Source of the DNA: an uncultured Pseudomonadales bacterium
GTDB taxonomy: Bacteria > Pseudomonadota > Gammaproteobacteria > Pseudomonadales > Azotimanducaceae
Assembly: GCA_958296295.1 (NCBI GenBank)
Contig: OY282460.1
Coordinates: forward strand, 992,001 to 1,056,000
Direction: 5' to 3'
DNA: 64,000 bases
A program made the position numbers and the translations under genes. Below the pieces are notes generated by a model, which was given only the letters and a program-made list of their open reading frames with translations, searched no databases and was not told the DNA's origin. Below are positions 1 to 8,136 of this stretch, one piece after another (within the stretch, counting starts at the first letter, position 1; every line of letters begins with the position of its first letter).

Positions 1-1419
1 CATGGTGGCGACGCCGGCGTTGGCCAGCTCGAACGCGAGGGCACGGTCCATGCCTTCCATTTGGAGCAGATCATCGGCCGGCGCGCGACCGCTGATCTCC
101 CGCGTCAGCAGAGCGTCTTTGGCGCGATTGCGCAGTTCTTCCACGATCTCGCGATCGAACCCCTCGATGGCGGACAGCTCCTCGGTGGACACGTAGGCGA
201 TCTCGTCGATTCCGGTGAACCCCTCCTCCACCAGCGCCACCGCGACGTCCTCGTCCACCGACAAGGTCTCCATGAACTCGTTGACGTTGCCGAGCGCCTC
301 CTCTTCCTGCTTGCTCGCCGCCTCTTGCTCGTCCATCACTTGCAGTCGCCAGCCGGTCAGTTCCGTCGCCAAGCGCACGTTCTGGCCGCCGCGGCCGATG
401 GCTTGCGCGAGGTTTTCTTCCGGCACCACGATGTCCATGGCGCGGGCGTCCTCGTCCTTGACGATCGAACGCACGTCGGCCGGCGACATGGCGTTGATGG
501 CGAGCTGGGCGGGATCGTCGTCCCACAGCACGACGTCGATCTTCTCGCCGGCCAATTCGCCGGACACGGCCTGCACCCGGGAGCCGCGCATGCCAACGCA
601 GGCGCCCACCGCGTCTATGCGGCCGTCGTTGGTGCGCACGGCTATCTTGGCGCGGGAACCGGGGTCCCGCGCCGCGGCGCGAATCTCGATCACGTCCTCG
701 GCGATCTCCGGGACTTCGATCTTGAACAGCTCGATGAGCACCTGCGCGGTGGTGCGGGTGAGGATGAGCTGCGGCCCGCGCGCTTCCGGGCGCACTTCGG
801 TGAGCAAGGCGCGCACGCGGTCTCCGACGCGGAGGGCGTCGCGCGGGATGAGGTTGTCGCGGGTGAGCACGGCCTCGGCGTTGTTGCCAAGATCCACGAT
901 GACGCTGTCGCGGGTGGTCTTCTTAACGGCGCCGCTGACCAGATCGCCCACCCGCGGCGCGTACATCTCGATCACTTGGGCGCGTTCCGCTTCGCGCACT
1001 TTCTGCACGATCACCTGCTTGGCCGTCTGCGCCGCGATGCGGCCGAACGCCACGGACTCCACCGGAACTTCGTGGTGGTCGCCAATTCCGAGCGCGGGAT
1101 CCTTCTCGGCGGCTTGTTCCGGGGTGAGCTCGGCGTCCGGGTTGGGCACTTCATCCTCTTCGAGCTCGCGGTCCGGATCCATCACCACCCAGCGCCGGAA
1201 GGTCTCGTAGTTGCCGGTGGCGCGGTCTATGTGCACGGCGAACTCGGCGTTCACCTCGCGCCGCAGGCCGTCCTCGTCGATGACGAACTCGCGGTGCTTC
1301 TTTTTGGTGGCCATCGCCAGCGCGGATTCGATGGCGTCGAAGATGACCTCTTCCGAAACGCCTTTCTCGTGGGAGACGGACTCCACGACCAGCAGCACCT
1401 CCTTGTTCATCTCGGCCAT
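1..1419 (-). CDS. nusA: Transcription termination/antitermination factor NusA (C-terminus beyond window)
   Basis: NusA binds RNA polymerase and nascent RNA and modulates pausing, termination and antitermination. The minus-strand frame opens at ATG 1417-1419 and stays open for 473 codons to the window edge, so only the extreme C-terminus is missing. The N-terminal RNAP-binding region starts MAEMNKEVLLVVESVSHEKG. An acidic linker follows, then an S1 domain at about residues 155-220 (EMYAPRVGDLVSGAV). The KH domains carry VGACVGMRGSRVQAV and AIGRGGQNVRLA. Helix-hairpin-helix-like acidic repeats lie near the edge. It starts 4 nt past the rimP stop, the usual rimP-nusA arrangement, and is expected to share the promoter upstream of the initiator tRNA. 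No anomaly seen. Confidence 0.97.
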   Translation of the reverse strand, partial: MAEMNKEVLLVVESVSHEKGVSEEVIFDAIESALAMATKKKHREFVIDEDGLRREVNAEFAVHIDRATGNYETFRRWVVMDPDRELEEDEVPNPDAELTPEQAAEKDPALGIGDHHEVPVESVAFGRIAAQTAKQVIVQKVREAERAQVIEMYAPRVGDLVSGAVKKTTRDSVIVDLGNNAEAVLTRDNLIPRDALRVGDRVRALLTEVRPEARGPQLILTRTTAQVLIELFKIEVPEIAEDVIEIRAAARDPGSRAKIAVRTNDGRIDAVGACVGMRGSRVQAVSGELAGEKIDVVLWDDDPAQLAINAMSPADVRSIVKDEDARAMDIVVPEENLAQAIGRGGQNVRLATELTGWRLQVMDEQEAASKQEEEALGNVNEFMETLSVDEDVAVALVEEGFTGIDEIAYVSTEELSAIEGFDREIVEELRNRAKDALLTREISGRAPADDLLQMEGMDRALAFELANAGVATM

Positions 1420-1423
1420 CGAT

Positions 1424-1921
1424 CTACCCCTGCGCCGCCGCCGGTGGGCGTTCCCGAGCGCCCTCGAACTGCGGCACGATGCGCGTGCGTTGGATCTGCT
1501 CCAAGGGCAGGAGATACTCGGCTTCCTCCGCCTGCACCACCACCTCGTCGCCTTCGATGCCGGCGAGCAGGCCCTCGATGCGGCGGTGGCCCTCGAACGG
1601 GAAGGCCAAGCGCACCATGACGCGGCAGCCGACGCTGGCCTCGTACTGCTCGCGGCGAAAGAGGGTGCGGTCGAGGCCGGGGGAGGACACTTCCAAGCGG
1701 TAGGAATCCACGATGGGATCCTCCACGTCGAGCAAAGCGCTCACCTGCGCGCTGACGCGCTCGCAGTCTTCGATGGTGACGCCCGTCGGCGAATCTATGA
1801 ACACCTTGAGTGTGGAACGCCCTCGGCCCCAAGGGCTGTACTCGATGCCCCAGATCTCGCAGCCGAAAGCGCGGGCGGTGGGTGCGATCAGCGCTTCGAG
1901 TTCGCGTTCCTTCTTGGTCAT
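1424..1921 (-). CDS. rimP: Ribosome maturation factor RimP
   Basis: RimP is needed for maturation of the 30S subunit in the cytoplasm. The product is 165 aa, close to the usual 150-170. It has the family-typical N-terminal domain (EIWGIEYSPWGRGRSTLKVF), then IEDCERVSAQVSALLD and the conserved YRLEVSSPGLDR motif, and a C-terminal Sm-like domain ending in a short proline/alanine tail. The ATG at 1919-1921 is the only sensible start. It lies between the initiator tRNA (upstream) and nusA (downstream, 4 nt), the classic gammaproteobacterial order, so co-transcription is expected. Confidence 0.96.
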   Translation of the reverse strand: MTKKERELEALIAPTARAFGCEIWGIEYSPWGRGRSTLKVFIDSPTGVTIEDCERVSAQVSALLDVEDPIVDSYRLEVSSPGLDRTLFRREQYEASVGCRVMVRLAFPFEGHRRIEGLLAGIEGDEVVVQAEEAEYLLPLEQIQRTRIVPQFEGARERPPAAAQG

Positions 1922-1983
1922 GGCTAGGTCTTGGCCTCTCTTTCACCATGCCGCGCGGCCCGCCGTTCGCTTTGGCCGCAAAC

Positions 1984-2004
1984 AAAAAAAGGGCAAAGAT
2001 GCCC
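1984..2004 (-). terminator. Intrinsic-terminator-like hairpin between tRNA-fMet and rimP
   Basis: Read on the minus strand, a 5-bp stem GGGCA/TGCCC with a TCTT loop is followed directly by seven T residues. A second hairpin (TCCCGC/GCGGGA, 2006-2023) lies just upstream. The element sits in the 174-nt leader after the initiator tRNA and before rimP. It could stop most transcripts after the tRNA or act as an attenuator for rimP-nusA. The stem is short, so efficiency is uncertain. Confidence 0.55.
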
Positions 2005-2095
2005 ATCCCGCGCCGGTGCGGGAGTTGCCTCTCGCAACGGTCGTGCCCTTTCACTTGCCGGGCAATGCAAGACCCACATCAGGGCCGTCCCTGAT

Positions 2096-2172
2096 TGGTA
2101 GCGGGGGCAGGATTTGAACCTGCGACCTCTGGGTTATGAGCCCAACGAGCTGCCAGACTGCTCCACCCCGCA
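2096..2172 (-). tRNA. Initiator tRNA-fMet (anticodon CAT)
   Basis: A 77-nt cloverleaf with encoded CCA, read on the minus strand. The anticodon loop is CTCATAA. Initiator hallmarks are visible: three consecutive G-C pairs at the base of the anticodon stem (GGG/CCC), and no Watson-Crick pair between positions 1 and 72 (T opposite T, where E. coli has C/A). The T-loop reads GGTTCAAATCC. It precedes rimP-nusA, matching the metY-rimP-nusA layout of enterobacteria. Confidence 0.97.
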
Positions 2173-2185
2173 ATCAACGCCGGGG

Positions 2186-2215
2186 ATTATAGGCCCGCGC
2201 CCGCGCGATCCGCAA
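2186..2215 (-). promoter_or_regulatory. Sigma-70-type promoter of the tRNA-fMet/rimP/nusA transcript
   Basis: On the minus strand a perfect -10 TATAAT (2186-2191) is preceded after an 18-nt spacer by TTGCGG (2210-2215), a partial match to TTGACA. The expected start site lies just upstream of the tRNA 5' end at 2172. The rest of the gap up to the plus-strand gene at 2459 (2216-2458) shows nothing I can recognise. Confidence 0.7.
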
Positions 2216-2458
2216 GCGAAAAATCGCACCGATTTGGTGCGTTCCGGCGCGTTTGGCCCGTGCCGTCACCGTTGTCCCGGAAGCACGGGGCGTCGCGATG
2301 CCGTCGGCGGACGGCGTTCGGCAAAGGCGCGAGACCATGGGCGGTGGCGGCGGACGTGCGCGATCCTCCGCAAGGGCCAAACAGGCTCGAGAACGGTGCG
2401 CGGCGGGGACGAACGGCCCGTGTGATACGCTCGATGGACGACGGACCGGCCCAGTCGA

Positions 2459-3259
2459 ATGCCCTCCCCGATTCCCATGACCGCGGTTCAGGCGCCGAGA
2501 ACGCCACCGCCTCGCCGCGCGGCGCTGGCGGTTGCGGCTCTGGCGCTGCTCTCGGTGCCGTGCCACGCCGAAGTGGACGCTCGGGCGCTGCTTGAAGGTG
2601 CGCTCGACCTCACCCGCGGGCTCTCCTCGCACATGCGGATGACCATGACGATCCACCGCCCGGATTGGGAACGGCGCATCACCATCGAGGCGTGGACCCG
2701 GGGGCGCGAGGACGCCCTCATCCGCTTCACCGCGCCGCCCAAGGACGCCGGCACGGCCACGCTCAAGAAGGGCGAGCGGATGTGGACGTTCACGCCCAAG
2801 CTCAAACGCGAGATCCTTCTGCCGGCCAGCATGTTGTCGCAGAGCTGGGCGGGTTCGGACTTCTCCTACAACGACTTGGCGCGCACCGACAAGTACCTGC
2901 GCCACTACGCCTTCGCCATCACGGACACCGTCGTGGACGCGGATGGCCGCGCCGTGCACACGCTCGAACTCACGCCGCACGACGACGCGCCCGTGGTGTG
3001 GGGCAAGGAGGTGATGGTGCTGCGGGCCGACCATGTGATGCTGCGCCAGACGTTCTACGACCAGGCGCGGTTGCCGGTGAAAGAGATGCGCACGCTGGCG
3101 ATCGGCGAACTCGGCGGGCGGGTCATGCCGTTGCGGATGCGCATGGCGGATGTGGACGACCAATCGCGTTGGACCGAGATCCATTACCTCCAGGCGGACT
3201 TCGAGGCCGCGGTGGACGACGCCATGTTCACCACGTTCGCCCTGCGGGGCGGGCGTTGA
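2459..3259 (+). CDS. LolA-like outer-membrane lipoprotein-sorting family protein
   Basis: A 266-aa exported protein. The N-terminus has a positive stretch, a hydrophobic core (AALAVAALALLSV) and a probable cleavage after CHA near residue 37. The mature part resembles the LolA-like family with its concave lipid-binding beta-sheet (MRMTMTIHRPDWERRI, RMWTFTPKLKREILLP, MLSQSWAGSDFSYNDL). In related clusters such proteins carry hydrophobic cargo across the periplasm for an FtsX-type ABC transporter. That matches the downstream genes, the first of which overlaps by 4 nt. An in-frame ATG at 2477 is an alternative start. The true cargo is unknown. Confidence 0.85.
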   Translation: MPSPIPMTAVQAPRTPPPRRAALAVAALALLSVPCHAEVDARALLEGALDLTRGLSSHMRMTMTIHRPDWERRITIEAWTRGREDALIRFTAPPKDAGTATLKKGERMWTFTPKLKREILLPASMLSQSWAGSDFSYNDLARTDKYLRHYAFAITDTVVDADGRAVHTLELTPHDDAPVVWGKEVMVLRADHVMLRQTFYDQARLPVKEMRTLAIGELGGRVMPLRMRMADVDDQSRWTEIHYLQADFEAAVDDAMFTTFALRGGR

Positions 3260-4563
3260 GCGCTGCCGCGGCGTCTCTGGCGGCACCACCGCTGGCGACC
3301 GGCGAGCGTGGCGCCGCCGGTGGCGCCAGCGCCTTGCCGCTTTTGACGCGGGTGGCGTGGCGCAACCTCGGGCGGCGGCGGTTGCGCACCTGCATGTCCG
3401 TCGCCGGCATCGGCTTCGCCATCCTGCTGGTTTCCACGTTCACCGCCCTGCAAACGGGCGTTTACGGGGCGTGGATAGACACCGCCACGGGCATTTTGAC
3501 CGGTCACGCGCAAGTGCAGCATCCGGACTACCAGGACGACCCGCGGATGGCCAATGTGGTGGAGGACGCGGCGGCGCTCGCCGAGCGCGTGGCCGAGCTG
3601 CCGGACGTGGTGGGCGCGACGCCGCGCGCCGAGGCGTTCGCGCTGGTTTCCGCGGGAGAACGAAGCTTCGGGGCCTTGGTGCTTGGCGTGGACGCGGCCC
3701 GGGAGGCCGAGATGTTCGCCCTGCCGACCCAAGCGGCGGCCGGCGAGTATCTGCCGAACCCGGACAGCGCCTATGTCGGCGAGACGCTTGCGGCGAATCT
3801 CGGCGTCGCGGTGGGCGACGGCGTCCTCGTGCTCGGCAGTGCCGCGGAAGGCGGCTTGGCGGCCCTCGCCCTCAACGTGGACGGCATCTTCGCAACCGGT
3901 CAGGCCGACCTCGACCGTTCGCTGCTCCAAGTGCCGTTGGCGGCCCTGCAATCGGCGTTCGGCTTGGAGGACGCCGCGCATCGGGTGGTCGTCAACACCA
4001 CCAGCGGCGAGCGCGCGCCGAGTGTCGCCGCCGCCATCGCCCCGACTTTGCCGGCAGGCGCCCGCCTGTTGGATTGGCGAACGCTGATGCCGGAGATCGA
4101 GCAGGGCATTCGCTTCGACCGCGTCACCGCCGACATGATCTACTGGCTGCTGATGCTGCTGGTGGCGATGTCGGTGGTGAACGCCTTCATGATGACCGTG
4201 TTCGAGCGCACGCCGGAGTTCGGCATGCTGCTGGCTGTCGGCATGCGCCCGAACGCCATCGTCGGCCTGTTGTTGATGGAGGGCCTGCAGGTTTGGGCGC
4301 TGGGCGCGATTTGCGGGCTGGCGCTGTGCGTGGTGGTGGTGGTGCCGTTGCAGATCGTCGGCTTCGCGCTGCCGGACAACGAGGCCATGCGCGCCATGAA
4401 CGAGCAGATGATGATGCCGGAGCGCCTGCATCCCGAACTCGGCGGCAAGGCGTTGCTGCAGGCGCCTCTTGTGATGCTGGTCGGCACGCTGTTCGCGGCG
4501 TTGATTCCGGCGTTGCGGGTGCGGCGAATGCGCCCCGTGGAAGCGCTGCGGGCCGAGGAATGA
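3256..4563 (+). CDS. FtsX/LolE-type ABC transporter permease (first)
   Basis: A 435-aa inner-membrane permease. It likely starts at TTG 3256, which overlaps the previous stop in a TTGA arrangement. The frame is open far upstream, but the residues there are a shadow of the LolA-like gene. Visible features are the N-terminal TRVAWRNLGRRRLRT motif with the first TM helix, a large periplasmic MacB-like domain (about residues 70-290), and three C-terminal helices. These include MIYWLLMLLVAMSVVNAFMM and the FtsX signature region EFGMLLAVGMRPNAI. It would pair with the second permease (6153-7457) and the ATPase (7450-8136) to form a LolCDE-like exporter. A GTG further in could also initiate. Confidence 0.88.
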   Translation: MSAAAASLAAPPLATGERGAAGGASALPLLTRVAWRNLGRRRLRTCMSVAGIGFAILLVSTFTALQTGVYGAWIDTATGILTGHAQVQHPDYQDDPRMANVVEDAAALAERVAELPDVVGATPRAEAFALVSAGERSFGALVLGVDAAREAEMFALPTQAAAGEYLPNPDSAYVGETLAANLGVAVGDGVLVLGSAAEGGLAALALNVDGIFATGQADLDRSLLQVPLAALQSAFGLEDAAHRVVVNTTSGERAPSVAAAIAPTLPAGARLLDWRTLMPEIEQGIRFDRVTADMIYWLLMLLVAMSVVNAFMMTVFERTPEFGMLLAVGMRPNAIVGLLLMEGLQVWALGAICGLALCVVVVVPLQIVGFALPDNEAMRAMNEQMMMPERLHPELGGKALLQAPLVMLVGTLFAALIPALRVRRMRPVEALRAEE

Positions 4564-4564
4564 G

Positions 4565-6139
4565 GTGACCGGCGTGGATGAGCTGATCGACAACGCGATA
4601 CGCCCGGTGGCGGACGCCGTGTCCGCTTTCATCTTCTTCGCCATTCGCGTGGGGGACGCGGACGTGCCGCTCATCGTGGTCTGGCTGGTGGCCGGTGGCG
4701 TGTTCTTCACCTGCTACCTGCGGTTCGTGAACGTGCGCGGCTTCGTCGAGGCCATCCGCGTGGTCTGCGGCCGGCGCAAGGTGCCGGGGGATCCGGGGGA
4801 GATCTCGCAATTGAAGGCGCTCACCACCGCGGTATCCGGCACCGTGGGCATCGGCAACATCGGCGGCGTGGCGGTGGCCATCTCGCTCGGCGGGCCGGGG
4901 GCCACCTTCTGGCTCATCGTGGCCGGCTTTCTCGGCATGTCCACCAAGTTCGCCGAATGCACCCTCGGTGTGCGCTACCGCCGCACCAACCCGGACGGCT
5001 CGGTTTCAGGCGGGCCGATGCACTACTTGGCGCGGGGGTTGGCGGAACGCCGGATGCCCCGGGTTGGCAAAGCGCTCGGCGCGTTCTACGCGCTGGCGAT
5101 GGTGGTCGGCTGCCTTGGCATCGGCAACATGTTCCAATCCAACCAGGCCGCGACGATTCTGGTGGACATCACCGGAAGCGGATTCCTCGCGCGCAACGAC
5201 TGGCTGATCGGCCTCGCGCTCGCCTTCGTGATCTTCCTCGTCATCGTCGGCGGCATCAAGTCCATCGCCGAGGTGACGGTGCGGCTGGTGCCGACCATGG
5301 CGCTGCTGTACGTTGTCGCCGCGCTGGTGATCATCGGCCTCAACCACGAACGGATCCCGGGGGCTTTCGTGGCGATCTGGCAAGGCGCGTTCGCCCCGGA
5401 AGGCGTCGCCGGCGGCGCCCTCGGCGTGCTGGTCCTCGGCTTCAAAAGGGCCGTGTTCTCCAACGAGGCCGGCCTTGGCAGCGCCGCCATCGCCCATTCC
5501 GCGGCCCGCACCGCGCGGCCGGCGAGCGAGGGCTTCGTGGCCTTGCTCGAACCGTTCCTCGACACGGTGGTGATCTGCACCATGACGGCGCTCGTCATCA
5601 TCACCACGGTGTACGACCCGTCGCTGGCGGGTCACGACGTGGCCGGCATCGAGCTGACCACGCGGGCGTTCGAGTCCACGCTGAGCTGGTCTCCGGCGCC
5701 GCTCGCGGTGGCGGCGGTGCTGTTCGCCGTTTCGACGATGATCGCGTGGGCCTTCTACGGCCTCAAGGCGTTCACCTATTTGGTCGGCGAGAACCGCGCC
5801 GCGGATCTGGGATTCAAGCTGGCCTTTTGCGCCTGTACGGTGCTGGGGGCGAGCGTGAGTTTGGGATCCTTGGTGGATCTGTCGGACGCGCTGGTGTTCC
5901 TGGTGGCGATTCCAAACCTGCTTGGGCTCTATCTCTTGGCCCCGGTGATCAAGCGCGAGCTGGACGGCTACGCGCCGTGGCGGGCGCCCGCGGTTCGCCC
6001 CGGGCCGACGCCGGTGCCGCCTTTGCCGCCAACGCCGGGCCCCGCGTCGCCGCAGGATCCGGCCGCCGCGCAGCCGGTTCCGGCACCGCCCGCGAGCACC
6101 AAGGCGGACGCCGAGCCGCTGCGCAAGACCGGCAGTTGA
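4565..6139 (+). CDS. Sodium:alanine/glycine symporter, AGCS family
   Basis: A 524-aa polytopic membrane protein of the AGCS family (AlsT/DagA/YaaJ-like), predicted to import small neutral amino acids with sodium. Family motifs are QLKALTTAVSGTVGIGNIGG, GGPGATFWLIVAGFLGMSTK, SGGPMHYLARGLAERRMPR and FKRAVFSNEAGLGSAAIAH. The C-terminal approximately 40 residues are a proline/alanine-rich tail (PTPVPPLPPTPGPASPQ), longer than I would expect for the family. It starts with GTG two bases after the permease stop and ends 13 nt before the second permease. It is therefore embedded inside an ABC-exporter operon, an unusual position. Confidence 0.94.
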   Translation: MTGVDELIDNAIRPVADAVSAFIFFAIRVGDADVPLIVVWLVAGGVFFTCYLRFVNVRGFVEAIRVVCGRRKVPGDPGEISQLKALTTAVSGTVGIGNIGGVAVAISLGGPGATFWLIVAGFLGMSTKFAECTLGVRYRRTNPDGSVSGGPMHYLARGLAERRMPRVGKALGAFYALAMVVGCLGIGNMFQSNQAATILVDITGSGFLARNDWLIGLALAFVIFLVIVGGIKSIAEVTVRLVPTMALLYVVAALVIIGLNHERIPGAFVAIWQGAFAPEGVAGGALGVLVLGFKRAVFSNEAGLGSAAIAHSAARTARPASEGFVALLEPFLDTVVICTMTALVIITTVYDPSLAGHDVAGIELTTRAFESTLSWSPAPLAVAAVLFAVSTMIAWAFYGLKAFTYLVGENRAADLGFKLAFCACTVLGASVSLGSLVDLSDALVFLVAIPNLLGLYLLAPVIKRELDGYAPWRAPAVRPGPTPVPPLPPTPGPASPQDPAAAQPVPAPPASTKADAEPLRKTGS

Positions 6140-6152
6140 GCAGGTTTCGCTC

Positions 6153-7457
6153 GTGCCCTTCAAGCTCTTGGCGCAATTGGCCTGGCGCAATCTCGGCCGC
6201 CATCGGCGGCGCAACGGCATGTTGCTCGCCGCCATCGCCGTCGCGGTCGCCGGAGTGGTGTTGCTGAACACGATGTTGCGCGGCATGGAAGGCGAAGTCC
6301 GCGAGGTGGTGCTGGACAATCTCACCGGCCATGTGAAGGTGCTGCGCTCCGGCTATCTCGCGGACCCGGGCATCCGACACGGCTTCGAACTGCCGGCCGA
6401 TTGGCAAGCCGGCCTCGACGCCGAGGCGCTGCGCGGTTGGGCGGCGCGGCTGCGGGTGCCGACCGTGGTGATGAGCGAAAGGGAAACCCGCGGCGCCCAG
6501 CTCGTGGGGGTGGACCCGGCCCGCGAGGGCATTTCCTTTATCGGCCGCGCGTCCGTGGTTGGCGAACCGCTGGCCGGAGCTCAGGACCGGCGTCTTCTGA
6601 TGGGCCGCGCCTTGGCCGAACAGTTGCGCACCGCGGTGGGGCGGCGCGTGGTGCTGGTTACCCAAGCCGCGGACGGGCGTGCCCGCGAGGTCGGCTACCG
6701 CGTGGCCGGCGTGTACGAATCGGACTTCGCCGGGCTCGAGAAGGTGTTCGTGTTCACCGGCGCGGCGGCGTTGCAGGAGACCCTTGGCACCACCTTCGTG
6801 ACGGAGGTTTCCGTGCGTCTTTCGGACGCCGCGGACGAACGGCAGCAGGGCGCCTTGGCCGACACGCTGGGCGCGGCGTTCGCGGGGCTCGATGTGCTTG
6901 GCTGGCAGCAACTCGAGCCGCAGGCCGCGGTCATCGTGGAAATGGCGGACTTCGGCGTCTTCATCTACTTCGCGGTGGTGATGGGGGCATTGGTGTTCGG
7001 CTTGGTGAACGCCATGGCCACCGCGGTGATGGAGCGGGTGCGCGAGATGGGCATGTTGCGGGCGCTCGGCATGCGGCCCGCCGCCGTGGTGGCCCAGGTG
7101 ATGGTGGAGTGCTCGCTGGTGATGGCCTTGGGCGTGGCGCTCGGCCTCGGCTTGGCGCTCGCCGTGTTCGCGCCTTTCGCGGACGGCATCGATCTCGGCG
7201 CGTTCGACTTGGACAAAAGCCTCGCGCAGATGGGAATGCGCGCCAATTTCGTGCCGCTCATGACGGCGGCCGACGTGGTCTTGGTGGCGGTGCTCAGCGT
7301 GGCGCTCGGCGCGGTGGCCAGCCTCTATCCCGCGGTTCGGGCCGTGCGCGTCCCGCCGCTCGCGGCGTTGACGGGCGGGCGTTTCGGCGCGGCGGGCCAG
7401 CGGCGCAAGGCGGCGCGGACGGACGACGCCGCGGCGAATTCCGCGGTGGATGACTGA
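6153..7457 (+). CDS. FtsX/LolC-type ABC transporter permease (second)
   Basis: A 434-aa permease (GTG start 6153) paralogous in layout to the one at 3256. It has an N-terminal LAQLAWRNLGRHRRRNGML motif with TM1 (AAIAVAVAGVVLLNT), a periplasmic domain, and C-terminal TM helices. These include FGVFIYFAVVMGALVFGLVN and VREMGMLRALGMRP, the FtsX-like cytoplasmic loop. It ends 8 nt inside the ATPase gene, implying translational coupling. Two different permeases plus one ATPase suggest a heterodimeric LolC/LolE-like exporter. Confidence 0.9.
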   Translation: MPFKLLAQLAWRNLGRHRRRNGMLLAAIAVAVAGVVLLNTMLRGMEGEVREVVLDNLTGHVKVLRSGYLADPGIRHGFELPADWQAGLDAEALRGWAARLRVPTVVMSERETRGAQLVGVDPAREGISFIGRASVVGEPLAGAQDRRLLMGRALAEQLRTAVGRRVVLVTQAADGRAREVGYRVAGVYESDFAGLEKVFVFTGAAALQETLGTTFVTEVSVRLSDAADERQQGALADTLGAAFAGLDVLGWQQLEPQAAVIVEMADFGVFIYFAVVMGALVFGLVNAMATAVMERVREMGMLRALGMRPAAVVAQVMVECSLVMALGVALGLGLALAVFAPFADGIDLGAFDLDKSLAQMGMRANFVPLMTAADVVLVAVLSVALGAVASLYPAVRAVRVPPLAALTGGRFGAAGQRRKAARTDDAAANSAVDD

Positions 7458-8136
7458 GGTGGGCGATGTCGTGGCCTGTCGGGCCTTGCGCCGAACTTTC
7501 GAGACGGACGCGGTGCCCGTGCATGCCCTGCGCGGTGTGGACTTCGACTTGGCGGCCGGCGAATGGGTGAGCTTGGCCGGCCCTTCCGGGTCGGGCAAAT
7601 CCACGTTGCTGCACCTCGTCGGCGGCCTCGACCGGCCCACCGGCGGCGATGTGGCGGTGGACGGCGTATCCCTCGCCGCCCTCTCCAACGCCGCTCTCTC
7701 GGACTTGCGCCTGCGCAAAATCGGCTTCGTCTTCCAAGCCTACAACCTGGTGCCGGTGCTTTCCGCGCTGGAGAACGTGGAGTTCATCCTGCAATTGCAA
7801 GGCGTCGCCGCGGCCGAGCGCCGGCGGCGGGCGAAGGACGCTTTGGACGCGCTTGGTCTCGGCGACATGGCTGGCCGGCGGCCGGGCGAGCTTTCGGGCG
7901 GCCAGCAGCAACGGGTGGCCATCGCCCGCGCCATCGTCACCGAACCGGTGCTGTTGCTGGCCGACGAACCCACCGCCAATCTGGACACCGGCACCACGGT
8001 GGAACTGCTGGACGTGCTGCGCGACCTCAATCGAAGCCGGGGCGTGACCATCCTGACGGCAACGCACGATCCCGCGGTGATGAGCTACACCACCCGCCGC
8101 GTGAATCTGCGCGACGGCGGCATCGCCACCGAGTGA
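7450..8136 (+). CDS. ABC transporter ATP-binding protein (LolD/MacB-type)
   Basis: A 228-aa ABC ATPase with Walker A GPSGSGKST, a Q-loop at GFVFQAYNLVPVLSALENV, signature LSGGQQQRVAIARA, Walker B LLLADEPTANLD and the H-loop TATHDP. Sequence and size are typical of LolD/FtsE-type subunits that energise FtsX-like permeases without transporting through the membrane themselves. Its ATG lies inside the preceding permease gene and its stop overlaps the next start (GTGA), so the operon is tightly coupled. Confidence 0.95.
   Translation: MTEVGDVVACRALRRTFETDAVPVHALRGVDFDLAAGEWVSLAGPSGSGKSTLLHLVGGLDRPTGGDVAVDGVSLAALSNAALSDLRLRKIGFVFQAYNLVPVLSALENVEFILQLQGVAAAERRRRAKDALDALGLGDMAGRRPGELSGGQQQRVAIARAIVTEPVLLLADEPTANLDTGTTVELLDVLRDLNRSRGVTILTATHDPAVMSYTTRRVNLRDGGIATE

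Noticed and set aside
61..1620. 519-codon plus-strand open frame
   Set aside because: It is the antisense shadow of nusA/rimP. The minus strand encodes clear S1 and KH motifs and the plus frame is histidine/alanine-rich noise caused by high GC.
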